NCBI GenBank assembly: GCA_023435725.1
Contig: JAEYRD010000116.1
Span: forward strand, 20,638-84,637
Origin: Pseudomonadota bacterium
Lineage (GTDB): Bacteria > Pseudomonadota > Alphaproteobacteria > Rhizobiales > Xanthobacteraceae
Direction: 5' to 3'
DNA: 64,000 nt
A program made the position numbers and the translations under genes. Shown here in pieces: positions 1 through 9,254 of this stretch (its first letter is position 1; the number at the start of each line of letters is the position of its first letter). The notes below the pieces were generated by a model that saw only the letters and a program-made list of their open reading frames with translations, was not told the origin of the DNA and did not search any database.

Positions 1-1227
1 CCCAAGGCTGCCGCGAGCTGCCTCGACCAGCCCGACATAACTTCCGTTGGGCAGCTCGCGCGCGTTGTGGCAGAACGGCTCCGACAATCGGAGCGCGCGC
101 GTCCACTGCTCCATGGCGAGCGCGATGCGCGCGGTCTCGATCAGCCGAGCGACCACGCGGCTGCGCACGTTGGTACCGTCCCGCGAAACCAGGTCCGTGA
201 TCAGCGCCTGGCCCGCCACCGTCTGGCGCGCGATCGCGCCGACCTCGATCGGCTGTCCCGACAGTCGCGGCGCCTTGCACCAGCTATAGGCCGCCGGCTT
301 GTCGGGATCGGGAATCGTGCTGCTATGGACGGGGTCCGCGGAGGAATCCCGCATCCACGCGTGCGAGACGTCCTCGGTGATCTGCGTCAGTGGCAGCGGT
401 TCGACCATTGCGCGCGGGCCGAACAGGCCGCGCGGAAACAACTCGCCGTCGACGCCATGATAGGCGCCGTAGCTCATCATCAAACCTGCGCCCCTGCCGA
501 GCCCGGTCAATGCCAGACTGTCCGCGATCCGCAGAAAGTGCGCGAAATCCCCGCCGCGACCGTCGCGCCAGCTATCGAGTTCGTCGGCGGTGGCGATCGC
601 CAGCACATTCTCCAGAGAATCCGCGAAGACGATACGCTCGAGGAAGCTTCGAAAGGCCGTCGTGATCGACAGGAGCCGGACGCGCTCGCCGAGATCGATG
701 GCGCGCGTCGTCCCGCCGGGCTGGAACGCCAGGCTGTGCGGCCATTTCCCGGCGATGATGCCCATGGTCTCGAGCAACCGCGCCCGCGCCGGCAAGGCGT
801 CGCGCGCCGCGCTGCCGCGGGTCGCGGCAAAGCGCTCGCGCGTCTCCTCGTGCCAGCCATGCGAGGCATAGGCCTCGCGGGCAAAATCCGGCATGAAGAA
901 AATGTAGAAGTGGGTCAGATGGTCGGCCGCATTCTCCGCGGCATGTGCAATGTTGGTGGCGAGCAATCCATTGGGCGCTGCCTCGATGGACATGGCATCG
1001 CGCAGGGCGGCCGCCGCCGCGACCGATTGCGAGACCGAGCAGATGCCGCAGATCCGCGGTGCCAGCGCCAGGGCGTCGAGCGGGGGCCGGCCTTCCAGAA
1101 TCTGCTCGAAGCCGCGATAGAGCGGCGCTGTCACCTCCGCGCGCATAACACGCCCGCTCTCGACGTCGAGACGGACTTCGAGATCGCCCTCAACGCGATT
1201 GAACGGACCGATCGTGATTCGCGTCAC
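1..1227 (-). CDS. [NiFe] hydrogenase large subunit, group 2-like (3' end outside window)
   Basis: Large catalytic subunit of an H2-oxidising or H2-sensing [NiFe] hydrogenase; 409 codons are visible and the C-terminus lies beyond base 1. I translated it from the reverse strand. The N-terminal proximal nickel-ligand motif RICGICSV is present at about residues 63-70; the distal C-terminal motif (DPCxxCxxH in the family) is outside. The start is a GTG overlapping the small-subunit stop as GTGA, which indicates translational coupling. Family is sure from the motif and the gene pair. The group assignment rests on the partner lacking a Tat signal and resembling HupU/cyanobacterial small subunits. 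It could be a HupV-type sensor or a cytoplasmic uptake enzyme; the nearby nickel uptake genes do not decide between them. Confidence 0.9.
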   Translation of the reverse strand, partial: MTRITIGPFNRVEGDLEVRLDVESGRVMRAEVTAPLYRGFEQILEGRPPLDALALAPRICGICSVSQSVAAAAALRDAMSIEAAPNGLLATNIAHAAENAADHLTHFYIFFMPDFAREAYASHGWHEETRERFAATRGSAARDALPARARLLETMGIIAGKWPHSLAFQPGGTTRAIDLGERVRLLSITTAFRSFLERIVFADSLENVLAIATADELDSWRDGRGGDFAHFLRIADSLALTGLGRGAGLMMSYGAYHGVDGELFPRGLFGPRAMVEPLPLTQITEDVSHAWMRDSSADPVHSSTIPDPDKPAAYSWCKAPRLSGQPIEVGAIARQTVAGQALITDLVSRDGTNVRSRVVARLIETARIALAMEQWTRALRLSEPFCHNARELPNGSYVGLVEAARGSLG

Positions 1228-2240
1228 GGCTTGCCCTTCGTCGTCGCACGACCCGGCGGCACAACGACATGGTCGGCGGTTGCGTTCAGCCGCACGCGCC
1301 GCGGCGTAGCGGACTTCGACAACGCGGCAAGCGCGACGAACCAAGCCTTCGGCATGTCGGTCGGCAAGCCGACGGGAATGCCTCCAAGCTTGGCGGTCTC
1401 CAGAAAGTTCTGCGCGCCTTCGAACCCCGGCGACGTGCAGGCGATGCAGGCATAGCCGCCCTTCGTGCAGGAGCCGCCGCCGTTCCAGGAGCGCTGGTTG
1501 CAATCGCCCACAGCCTGCGTCGCCTTGCAGCCGAGATGCTCCATCAGGCAGCCGCGCTCCGACATGGACTCGGCACTGGCCTTGAACTCGTAGAACTCGT
1601 TGCGCGAGCAGCCGTGATGGGCGAGATGATTGGCGATGAACTTGGGTCGCCCGTAAGCATCAAGGTCGGTCGCGGCAAGATCCTTGGTTGTCAGTGCCAG
1701 AATAGTTTCCATCATCCAGCCCGGATGGGGCGCGCAACCTGCGACGTTGATGACGGGAAGACCGAGCCTCGAGCGGAAGCCCGCGCCCAGCGCGCCGCCG
1801 CTATCGGAACCTTCGAACTGCAGGCCCACGGCGTCGGTCGGGTTCGATCCGGCGGCCGGCACACCGCCGTAAGCGGCGCAGCTTCCGACCGCGATCACAT
1901 AGTTGGCGCACGGCGCAAGATCGAGCATCCAGCGATAGACTGAACGGTTGGTGCCTGCCAGCATGTTGAAGCGGCCGGTGTCGTTCGGCCCCCGGGCGAC
2001 GGAACCTTCCAGCAAGAGCAAGTCGAGCCGCACCTTGCCATCGAGGACAGACTGCAGCACTTCAACCGCCTCCTCGCCGGTTTCTTCGCTGACGGACGGA
2101 TGCCACAGCAGATTGATGCCGAACTGCCGGAGCTCGTCGAACCAGCCGGAAGCGCCGCTTTCGAGGATCGACATGGTACAGCCGCCGCAACTGGCGCCCT
2201 GCAGCCAGAGCAAATTGGTCATTCCGTCGGTTCGGCTCAT
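1224..2240 (-). CDS. [NiFe] hydrogenase small subunit, group 2-like (HupU/HupS type)
   Basis: Electron-transfer small subunit carrying the Fe-S clusters, 338 residues. N-terminal WLQGASCGGCTMS gives the first cluster cysteines; GSCAAYGG, AGCAPHPGW and the HHGCSRNEFYEFKAS / CLMEHLGCKAT / CNQRSWNGGGSC / YACIACTSPGFE segments provide the rest. There is no twin-arginine signal peptide, so the enzyme should be cytoplasmic, unlike the membrane-bound HupS. I chose the ATG at 2240 because GGGAGAC lies just upstream and the longer frame would add non-conserved residues overlapping the upstream gene. It is coupled to the large subunit downstream. The HupU-like C-terminal half suggests group 2; a regulatory rather than respiratory role is possible. 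Confidence 0.9.
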   Translation of the reverse strand: MSRTDGMTNLLWLQGASCGGCTMSILESGASGWFDELRQFGINLLWHPSVSEETGEEAVEVLQSVLDGKVRLDLLLLEGSVARGPNDTGRFNMLAGTNRSVYRWMLDLAPCANYVIAVGSCAAYGGVPAAGSNPTDAVGLQFEGSDSGGALGAGFRSRLGLPVINVAGCAPHPGWMMETILALTTKDLAATDLDAYGRPKFIANHLAHHGCSRNEFYEFKASAESMSERGCLMEHLGCKATQAVGDCNQRSWNGGGSCTKGGYACIACTSPGFEGAQNFLETAKLGGIPVGLPTDMPKAWFVALAALSKSATPRRVRLNATADHVVVPPGRATTKGKP

Positions 2241-2307
2241 CTCATGTCTCCCGGTCGCCCCAGCTTCAACCGCTCCTTCAGGAAGTGCAAGAGGCTCGTT
2301 TGCGCAC

Positions 2308-3630
2308 TCAATCGTGCGCACCCGACATTTCGCCGTCGTGCTTCAGGTGCCGCCTGCGGATGTTGCGGGTGACGATCCAGATCACGGCCACTGCCACCGG
2401 CACAAACAGGGCAGTCGCCAGCGACGGCTCCACGTGCAGACCACCGTCATGCGCGCCCTTCGCGAGATAGCCGAACAAGCTGACGACGTAATAGCCGATT
2501 GCCGCCACCGACAATCCTTCGACCGTGCTCTGAAGCCGCAATTGCAGCCGGGTGCGCTCATTCATCGAGCGCAACAGATCGCGATTCTGCTCCTCGAGCT
2601 CGACATCGACGCGTGTGCGCAACAGATCGGCCGCGCGCGCGAGCTTGATCGACAGGTTGGCCTGCCGGTCCTCCATCGTGGCGCAGGTACGCATCGCCGG
2701 CGCCATGCGGCGGGCGAGAAATGAGGACCAGGTCGGATAGCCCGCGATCTCGCCGCCTTCGATCACGGCGAGGCGAGCCTGCACGATGTCGTAATAAGCC
2801 CGGCTGGCGCCGAAGCGGAACAGGCTGCCGGCAGCTCCCCTTTCCAGCGATGCAGCCAAGGCGGTCAGTTCCGCCAATAGATGGTTGTTGAGCTTGAGGT
2901 CCTCGGCACACTGCATCTCCTCGAGCACTTCGATGAGCCGTCGGCCGATATGATTAACAGAGGGCGCAAGCTCGAGCGCGGCGGGCAAGCCGAGCAGCGC
3001 CAGCGTGCGATAGGTCTCGATCTCCAGCACGCGCTGCACCAGAGCACCGAGCCGGCCCGGCGACAGGCCACCGTTGCAAACGAGGATGCGCACGAAACCC
3101 TGATCGTCGGCCCGAAAATCGGACGCGACAACGGCCGGCCCGCTGCGGACCGCGGCCACAGCCAAGCTGCTTCTTTCGAAAAGCTCTTCGGCGCGCTCCA
3201 ACGCGGCCGAAGCCTGCTCGACCTCGAGCTTGACCGCGACCAGCAATTGGCCGGACTGCGGCAGAGACCGGATCAACGCGGCCGGCTCGTCGCCGATTTC
3301 GCCGAACCGATGAATTGACTTATCCGTGTTGCCCAAGATCCAGGTGAAGGTGCTGAATTCCGAGTGCTGCTCCCAACGGAGCTGGATCGCGCCGATCGTC
3401 ACCTGATGATGTTTGGTCGCGGCATCGGGCGGCACCTGCCCGTGCGAAGTACAAAATGCCACGAATGTCTGCCGGTCGGCCGCAGCGACATCGCCCTGAC
3501 TGAGAAAGGCAAAGCGCAGCACGGTGAGCGGCGCCGTCAACCGGATGAACGGGCGAGCATGCACCTCGCCCAGCACCGCTCCGCGTTGCGGATGCAGCTC
3601 AAAGCCGGCGAGATCGAGATCGCGGTTCAT
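2308..3630 (-). CDS. DUF3422 family membrane-anchored protein
   Basis: Protein of 440 residues recognised as DUF3422 by its start (HPQRGAVLGEVHARPF), the WEQHSEFSTFTW segment and a C-terminal pair of hydrophobic helices (about residues 375-425) preceded by a charged helical stretch (SIKLARAADLLRTRVDVELEEQN). Function in this family is not established. The start at 3630 is preferred over a longer open frame because the HPQR..EVHARP segment usually begins the protein. It lies upstream of and co-directional with the hydrogenase genes, 67 bases away, so they may share a transcript. I cannot say more about its role than co-location with a hydrogenase. Confidence 0.75.
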   Translation of the reverse strand: MNRDLDLAGFELHPQRGAVLGEVHARPFIRLTAPLTVLRFAFLSQGDVAAADRQTFVAFCTSHGQVPPDAATKHHQVTIGAIQLRWEQHSEFSTFTWILGNTDKSIHRFGEIGDEPAALIRSLPQSGQLLVAVKLEVEQASAALERAEELFERSSLAVAAVRSGPAVVASDFRADDQGFVRILVCNGGLSPGRLGALVQRVLEIETYRTLALLGLPAALELAPSVNHIGRRLIEVLEEMQCAEDLKLNNHLLAELTALAASLERGAAGSLFRFGASRAYYDIVQARLAVIEGGEIAGYPTWSSFLARRMAPAMRTCATMEDRQANLSIKLARAADLLRTRVDVELEEQNRDLLRSMNERTRLQLRLQSTVEGLSVAAIGYYVVSLFGYLAKGAHDGGLHVEPSLATALFVPVAVAVIWIVTRNIRRRHLKHDGEMSGAHD

Positions 3631-4033
3631 CAACGGTCCCTTGGAAGTGCTTTCAGGCCGCGATGTGCCGCCGACGTCGCCGTTCACTACCACAACATAT
3701 CCATGTTCTTGCAATCACCCGTTGGCAGAAACCGCCGATCTACCCCGCCGAGCCATGTCGCCACGTTGGCCACGAAGCGATCGAGCCCGGCGCGCAGACG
3801 CTGACGTGCTGAAAAAGATCGAGGAATTTCAGCCAAGGCCTGAAAGACACGTTTCCATCGAGAGACAAAACTTGTTTCCGTCCCGTCGCATCAGGTAACG
3901 CGCCAGCACTGCGAGAATTTTTCCACAACCTGGATCTTGCAAGCGACAGCGAAGAGATCATGTCGCGCCGGAGCATGTTGTCCGCCATCGTCACCGGCGA
4001 ACGCATCTTCCGCGAATCGCGACCCGACTGAGC
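3631..4033. other. intergenic stretch without a recognisable gene
   Basis: About 400 bases between the DUF3422 gene and the receptor gene. An 88-codon minus-strand open frame (3740-4006) has no recognisable domain or good ribosome binding site and is rich in R and S, typical of a chance frame. I see no clear promoter, repeat or terminator. Confidence 0.5.
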
Positions 4034-6346
4034 CTAGAACGTCCCTGCCACGGTCATGCGGAACGTCAGCGGCTCGACCGGATGCAGCACGTAGTCCATC
4101 ACGCCGTTCTGGCAGACCGCCGCCGGCGCGGTGCCTGCGGTGCAGAGATTGTAGAGCGTGTCGGTCTTGAACAGCGAGCCATAAGCATAGGTGATCTGGT
4201 TCGCCTGTGCGTTGAAGAGATTGAGCACGTCGAGCTGGAGACGCCAGCCATTGTCGATGCGATAGCCGAGGCGGCCGTTGAAGATGCTGGTCGCGGCTGA
4301 GCGGAACGCATTGTCCTCCGTCAGCGGGCTCGACGCCAGATAGCGCCAGCGCAAGGCGCCGAACCAGCCGGTCTTCTCGCCGAGCGTGACGCCGGCCGAG
4401 GCCACCATCGCCGGCGCGTTCGGGATGTAGCTGCCGGGCGCGTTGCCGATCTGCGCCTCGGGATAGCCGGCGAGCGAGGCGTAGACCTCCGCCTGCTCGC
4501 TGTCATAGCCACGAAAGCGCGCATGCGTCATCGCAAGATCGGCGTCGATGTCAATCCAGGATCGCGGGCGGTAGTGGTTGGTCCATTCGAAACCGTAGCG
4601 GCGTCCGGCGCGGGCCGCCGAGGTATCGCCGGCATCGCCGGAGAACAGGATCTCGGAATCCTGGTCGAGGATGAAGACGCTGAGCGATGTATCGAGCCCG
4701 GGAACGATCCTGCTGCGGACGCCAACCTCGGCGCCCCTGGTGCGCACCAGTAGCGGCGACGGCGTGAGCCTTGTCGCGGGATCGCCCGGATCTTCGATGG
4801 TCGTCGCCCCGCGGGCGTCGTTTGAATGCATGCCATAGCCGGCACCGAGGAAGAATTCGGTCTGGTTGAACGGGCCGAACACCATCCTGAATTTCGGGCT
4901 GGCGAGCGCTGCGTCGGCGCGGCCGGAATTACTGGCATTGAATAGGGAGGTTACGTCGGCGGCGTAGGAGTCGCCGCGTAAGCCAACCGTAGTCCTGAGC
5001 CAGTCGGTCCAACGCACGGTGTTTTCGGCATAGACGCCGACGCTCCCTTCGCCGACCTTGTCGCTGCGGACATTGGCGAGGAAGCTGCGCTGGAACGTGT
5101 CCGTGAGCGCCAGATCGATCGCGTCGTAGCGCGATTGCAGGCCGAAGGTGGTCTGCATCGGCAGCCCTGCGAACGAGCCGTTCAGCGTGCGCGAAATATT
5201 GGCGCCCGCCATCAGGCGATCATCACGCTGGTGGAACTGGTCGCCGCGCACCGGATCGCTGAGGAAATAGGTGAAGTTATTGAAGAGATCGAGCTGGCTC
5301 TTCACAACGTAGGCATTGGCCTTCCACGAGCCGAGATCATCGCTCTGAGCGACGCGACCCGAGAGTGCGAAGCGATTGGTGTTGCCGCCGTCGCTTGGAT
5401 CTTCCGAACCAAACCGGTCGAGCAGGCCGCTCGTGACCGCGCGCTGCGGCACCTGGTCGGTCGAATTCCATTTGTTGGCATACGCCATGCCGGTGACTGA
5501 CACGCCGTCGGTCGCGGTGCCCTGGCTGTAGCGCACGAGGCCGTTGAGCTTCTTCACATTGTCAGGATTGTCCCACGGGCCGCTGTAAGTGCCGATTTCG
5601 CCGACAACGAGGAGCGCGCCATCGCCGAGCTTCGCCGAGTCCATGCCGAGCAGGCGGCGATAGCCGAAGCTGCCGGCGGTCACCTGAGCGAGGCCCTTGC
5701 TGCGGTCGATCAGGCCGATATGCACGCTGCCGACCGAGGCGAAATCGCCTTCGTCGGCGAAGTACGGCCCCTTGCGCACGTCCACCGTGGCGACGGTTTC
5801 CGGGATCAGCCAGTTGAGATCGGCATAGCCCTGGCCGTGCGCGTGGGTGCGCATGTTGACGGGGACACCGTCGATGGTGATGGCAAGATCGGTACCGTGA
5901 TCGAGATTGTAGCCTCGCAAGAAATACTGGTTGGCTTTGCCTTCGCCGGAGTGCTGGGTCACGATCAAGCCCGGCACGGCTTCGAGTGCCTCGCCCGGCC
6001 GTGAGAAGGGACGCGCATTGAACTCTTCGCCGGAGACGGTGATCTCGCTCGCCATGCTCGGCGGGCCTTTTGCGCCGGAGGCGACGCTGCGCGCATCCGG
6101 TGCCGGAGATGTTGCCGGCGGCGCCGGATTGGGGCTGCTCGCCGGGATGGCCCGGCTCGTCCTTCGTGGCGCGAGCGGCTTCTTGTGACGCTGCGCCTCG
6201 CCGCCGGTGACCTCGACCGGCGGGAGCTCGCGCGCGGCACCGGCATCCTGCGCGAACGCGTCGCCTCGGTCGACGAGCAGCACGCAGGCTGAAAACGCGG
6301 CCAAAGCGCCCCAGCACCGACCGCCTTCAAACTGCTTCGGTGGCAT
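4034..6346 (-). CDS. TonB-dependent outer-membrane receptor, probably for a nickel or other metal chelate
   Basis: 770-residue outer-membrane beta-barrel transporter. The sequence shows an N-terminal signal region (hydrophobic segment ending DAFAQ), a proline-rich linker, a plug domain (VTGGEAQ, then SRPGEALEAVPGLIVTQHSG, FLRGYNLDHGTDLAITIDGVPVN, VDVRKGPYFADEGDFASVGSV) and a long barrel ending in the C-terminal phenylalanine VAGTF expected for barrel assembly. The start at 6346 gives the signal peptide and overlaps the end of the upstream nickel permease by 20 bases, so the two are likely co-transcribed behind the NikR operator. Substrate is inferred only from that context. Confidence 0.9.
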   Translation of the reverse strand: MPPKQFEGGRCWGALAAFSACVLLVDRGDAFAQDAGAARELPPVEVTGGEAQRHKKPLAPRRTSRAIPASSPNPAPPATSPAPDARSVASGAKGPPSMASEITVSGEEFNARPFSRPGEALEAVPGLIVTQHSGEGKANQYFLRGYNLDHGTDLAITIDGVPVNMRTHAHGQGYADLNWLIPETVATVDVRKGPYFADEGDFASVGSVHIGLIDRSKGLAQVTAGSFGYRRLLGMDSAKLGDGALLVVGEIGTYSGPWDNPDNVKKLNGLVRYSQGTATDGVSVTGMAYANKWNSTDQVPQRAVTSGLLDRFGSEDPSDGGNTNRFALSGRVAQSDDLGSWKANAYVVKSQLDLFNNFTYFLSDPVRGDQFHQRDDRLMAGANISRTLNGSFAGLPMQTTFGLQSRYDAIDLALTDTFQRSFLANVRSDKVGEGSVGVYAENTVRWTDWLRTTVGLRGDSYAADVTSLFNASNSGRADAALASPKFRMVFGPFNQTEFFLGAGYGMHSNDARGATTIEDPGDPATRLTPSPLLVRTRGAEVGVRSRIVPGLDTSLSVFILDQDSEILFSGDAGDTSAARAGRRYGFEWTNHYRPRSWIDIDADLAMTHARFRGYDSEQAEVYASLAGYPEAQIGNAPGSYIPNAPAMVASAGVTLGEKTGWFGALRWRYLASSPLTEDNAFRSAATSIFNGRLGYRIDNGWRLQLDVLNLFNAQANQITYAYGSLFKTDTLYNLCTAGTAPAAVCQNGVMDYVLHPVEPLTFRMTVAGTF

Positions 6347-7403
6347 TCGCGCCTCGAAGCACATCGCGCGCGTGCAGCCAGCCGCCGGCAAACATGCGGC
6401 GGTAGAGCACGACAGAGACCAGCCAGGCGATCGCAAACAACGCGATCACGACGAAGCCGACACTGGCGAGCGACTCGTTGAGGCCGTCGACCAGCCCCCA
6501 CACACCGCCGGACAGGCCAAACCGGTCGGCGATCAGCCCGAGCGCCTCGATGCCGCCGATCAACAGCGCCACCGCGACGGAGGCCCCTGTAATAGTGAGG
6601 TTGTACCAGAGCTTTCGCAGGGGATCGACGAAGGCCCAGCGATAGGCGCTCACCATCAGCGCGGAGTCGGCGGTGTCGACCAGCGCCATGCCGGAGGCGA
6701 ACAGCGCGGGAAACACCAGCACATGCGCAAGCGACACGCCGCGCGCGGCTTCGCTGGCGGAAATGCTGAGCAGCCCGATCTCGGTCGCCGTGTCGAACCC
6801 GAGGCCGAACAGGAGCCCGAGCGGATACATGTGCCAGGGCTTTGTCACCAGGCGGAACATCGGGCCGAGCAGCCGCTCCAGAAATCCGCGATTGGCGAGC
6901 AGTGCGTCGAGGCCTTCAGCGTCGTGGACGCCCTGCTCGCGCGCCACGCGAAACGTCCGCCACAGGCCAGCGAAGATCGCGAGATTGATGGCCGCGATCA
7001 CGAGCAGGAACAGCGCCGACACCGAGGTGCCGATCAGGCCCCCGATCTCCTTCAGCAGACCGTCACCGCCAAAGCTGACGACGCCGAGCGCCAGCAGCAT
7101 GGTCGCGACCACAACGACGGTGGAATGGCCGAGCGCAAAGTAGAGACCGACACTTCGCGGCGCACCGCCGGCATGCATCAGCTTGCGCACGACATTGTCG
7201 ATCGCGGCAATATGGTCGGCATCGACGGCGTGGCGGAGGCCGAACACCCACGCCAGCAGCGCCGTCGCCATGGCTGTCGGCCGGTCGCCGAACAGCGCGA
7301 AGGCCCAGGCCCACGCGGCAGCATTGGCGGCAATCAGCCCACCGAACAGCAGAACCACCCCGGGCTCGACCGCCCGCAAAGACCACGTCGCCGCCTGCCT
7401 CAT
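6327..7403 (-). CDS. NiCoT-family nickel/cobalt permease (HoxN/NixA type)
   Basis: Inner-membrane Ni(II)/Co(II) importer of 358 residues with about eight hydrophobic segments. The NiCoT signature is clear: FGLRHAVDADHIAAIDNVVRK in helix II (the His/Asp pattern HAxDADHI), GHSTVVV, GFDTATEIGLL, and ALVDTADSALM. The ATG at 7403 follows AGGACGGG and begins just inside the NikR box, so I chose it over longer open frames that would run through the operator. It probably supplies nickel for the [NiFe] hydrogenase a few kilobases away. The TonB receptor overlaps its 3' end. Ni versus Co preference cannot be read from the sequence, but the NikR site argues for nickel. Confidence 0.93.
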   Translation of the reverse strand: MRQAATWSLRAVEPGVVLLFGGLIAANAAAWAWAFALFGDRPTAMATALLAWVFGLRHAVDADHIAAIDNVVRKLMHAGGAPRSVGLYFALGHSTVVVVATMLLALGVVSFGGDGLLKEIGGLIGTSVSALFLLVIAAINLAIFAGLWRTFRVAREQGVHDAEGLDALLANRGFLERLLGPMFRLVTKPWHMYPLGLLFGLGFDTATEIGLLSISASEAARGVSLAHVLVFPALFASGMALVDTADSALMVSAYRWAFVDPLRKLWYNLTITGASVAVALLIGGIEALGLIADRFGLSGGVWGLVDGLNESLASVGFVVIALFAIAWLVSVVLYRRMFAGGWLHARDVLRGANATEAV

Positions 7404-7419
7404 CCACACCCGTCCTACA

Positions 7420-7447
7420 GTATGATGTTTATCAAAAACTATCATAC
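7420..7447. promoter_or_regulatory. NikR operator
   Basis: Perfect inverted repeat GTATGA-N16-TCATAC (half-sites at 7420-7425 and 7442-7447). This is the published consensus of the nickel-responsive repressor NikR, spacing included. It lies 17 bases upstream of the nickel permease start, the expected place for promoter occlusion. No nikR gene is in the window. Confidence 0.9.
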
Positions 7448-8064
7448 CGCAAAGAGCAAGAGCCGGGCCACTCTTTAACCTGAGGACGGAAAACCTACAT
7501 CGATGGTGGCCAAACAGTTGCTCTGGCGACAGAATCTGCGCCTGGCTCATCGCGGCGCCGAGGCAGGGCGCGCAGCGACTATTGGCAAGTTACTATCCGT
7601 TTTGACTACAAAGTTGACGGGCCTGCACACGACGATCACGGACACATCTGCCGCACAGAGGCTTTGGCGCGCACCGCCGTCCCGGTTATCGGTCGCAAAT
7701 GGCTGTCAGCAAGCTCTCCAGAGCGGCATCGTTCGACCTGTGGAGATAGATGGCCTTCGGTTGCCGCGCCTCGAAACGGCCCGGCCGCCAGTTACTGGAA
7801 AGCCCGAGTAAAATGTGCCACCACAACGCGCCAAGGATCGTCGTCAGAACTCATGGTCCTGAGCACTCAGCTCGGCACTCTTGGATCGACGGTCAAGTCG
7901 CGCGAATTGCATCCCGAATCCCGGTCCCGGGCTTCTGTCATGACCGTCACGGTAGACGCACCTGCATCTGGCAGCAGCCGAAGAGCCATTGAAGGCCCAT
8001 ACTTAACTGTTGGTTCGTGAAGCCAGGACTTCCTGGCCTCGTACGACTGGCAAGTAATCGAACT
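7448..8064. other. intergenic region, no supported gene
   Basis: About 600 bases. Open frames on the plus strand at 7503-7811 and 7664-8020 have no recognisable family and no convincing start. The region may hold the remains of a gene, but I can identify none. Confidence 0.4.
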
Positions 8065-8541
8065 CTAGCGAAGAGACAAGCCCGCGATTCCCAAGGCCAG
8101 ATTTACGCCGAACTGCCCTTCAATCGACAATGGTTGCAACGAAATTGTGCGATTGGATCCACCGACTAGTACGTTTGCACCCAAGCCAAGGCCGAGCGAT
8201 GCGTTACCACTCGCGCCCACGTAGTTTCCGCGCAGCGTACCCGGACCGACGTGCGATGTCGGTGCAAAGACCCCCCAAAAGAGCCTGCCACCGCCGGTGA
8301 CGCCGACATCGAGACCGAGCCGAGTTATCCTGCCCGTGTAGTGGTACTCTCGCCCCGTTGCATTCGAACGGAAGACGCAAGTCATCCGCTGGCGTGAGCC
8401 GACAAGTAATCCGACCCTTGGGCCGGTATCGCAAGTGAGTCCACCCACCCGAACTGGCTGTGCTTGCGCGAATGCCGGTGCAGATAGACCTATCGTCAGC
8501 AGGCAAACGCCCGTCAGCACACCGTACGGATACTTCACCAT
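8065..8541 (-). CDS. DUF992 domain exported protein
   Basis: 158-residue protein with a clean signal peptide (MVKYPYGVLTGVCLLTIGLSAPAFAQAQ) and the DUF992 pattern: VGGLTCDTGPRVGLLVGS, TGRITRLGLDVGVTGGG, FWGVFAPT, LRGNYVGASGNAS, GLGLGANVLVGGSNRTISLQPLS, ending GIAGLSLR. These are small exported proteins of unknown function common in Bradyrhizobium and relatives. The start at 8541 is set by the signal peptide; the longer frame upstream is non-coding. Nothing in context indicates a role in nitrogen fixation. Confidence 0.85.
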   Translation of the reverse strand: MVKYPYGVLTGVCLLTIGLSAPAFAQAQPVRVGGLTCDTGPRVGLLVGSRQRMTCVFRSNATGREYHYTGRITRLGLDVGVTGGGRLFWGVFAPTSHVGPGTLRGNYVGASGNASLGLGLGANVLVGGSNRTISLQPLSIEGQFGVNLALGIAGLSLR

Positions 8542-8677
8542 CAATCTATCTCCCGCAAAGTCGATAAAGGCTAGCGTTCCCGAACTACTTCTGTGGCCCA
8601 CCGAGCGCTCTGCGCCTGCGAGCCTATTGGCGTTTTGTGACAAGCAGGGAAAGTGTGTCCAATCTCCGCATTGCTTC

Positions 8678-8953
8678 TCAACGACAGTACCGATGCGACA
8701 CGGCGTGAGATCGTCCACTGCGAGAGCGGTACCAGCATTGCCCATGGCGCCAATAGTAGTTGTGCCAATGCCGATGGCGTGAGCCAGCGATCGCTCCTGC
8801 GGTCGCGCCTATCGCCGCGCCACGTCGGCCGCCAACAGCTCCGCCAATTATCGCGCCCGAAACGGCGCCTCGTCCGGCCTGCGCATAGCTTTCGGTAAAT
8901 GTCATTGTCGTTACAAGGCAAACGAGCAGCAGTAGCGTTAGGCGATACTTCAT
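8678..8953 (-). CDS. small exported glycine-zipper protein
   Basis: 91 residues: signal peptide (LTLLLLVCLVTTMTFTESYAQA), then a glycine zipper (GRGAVSGAIIGGAVGGRRGAAIGATAGAIAG type repeats) and a His/Tyr/Arg-rich tail with two cysteines. Such proteins are usually outer-membrane or envelope associated. AGAGAAC lies before the ATG at 8953. The same frame stays open far upstream and there encodes a further hydrophobic segment (FFLKKIVGVGLLVVGLL at about 9200), so a longer or fused gene cannot be excluded; I prefer the signal-peptide start. Confidence 0.7.
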   Translation of the reverse strand: MKYRLTLLLLVCLVTTMTFTESYAQAGRGAVSGAIIGGAVGGRRGAAIGATAGAIAGSRHRHWHNYYWRHGQCWYRSRSGRSHAVSHRYCR

Positions 8954-9254
8954 CAATGGGTTCTCTTGTCCGGCGTGATCATTGAAGCGCTCCCACCATT
9001 CGACCATTAGAGCGCTCCTGGGTTTATTCTCCGCGACGCTCAAGTCACACGTTCGTCGCAGATCGATTTCGCAGCATGGCATTGAGTCAAGCAAAGCATC
9101 GCCAACCAACAGGATCGCCCCTTCCAAAGTTGTCAGCCCAACGTACGAGCAGGTCATGCCAGTCGCCAAGCTGAGCAGACCGACCACCAATAGTCCGACG
9201 CCGACGATCTTCTTCAGAAAGAACTGCAGCTGCCTCTCGCTAGACCAACACGGC

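Noticed and set aside
7664..8020. 118-codon plus-strand open frame
   Set aside because: Composition is typical of a random frame and no domain is recognisable.
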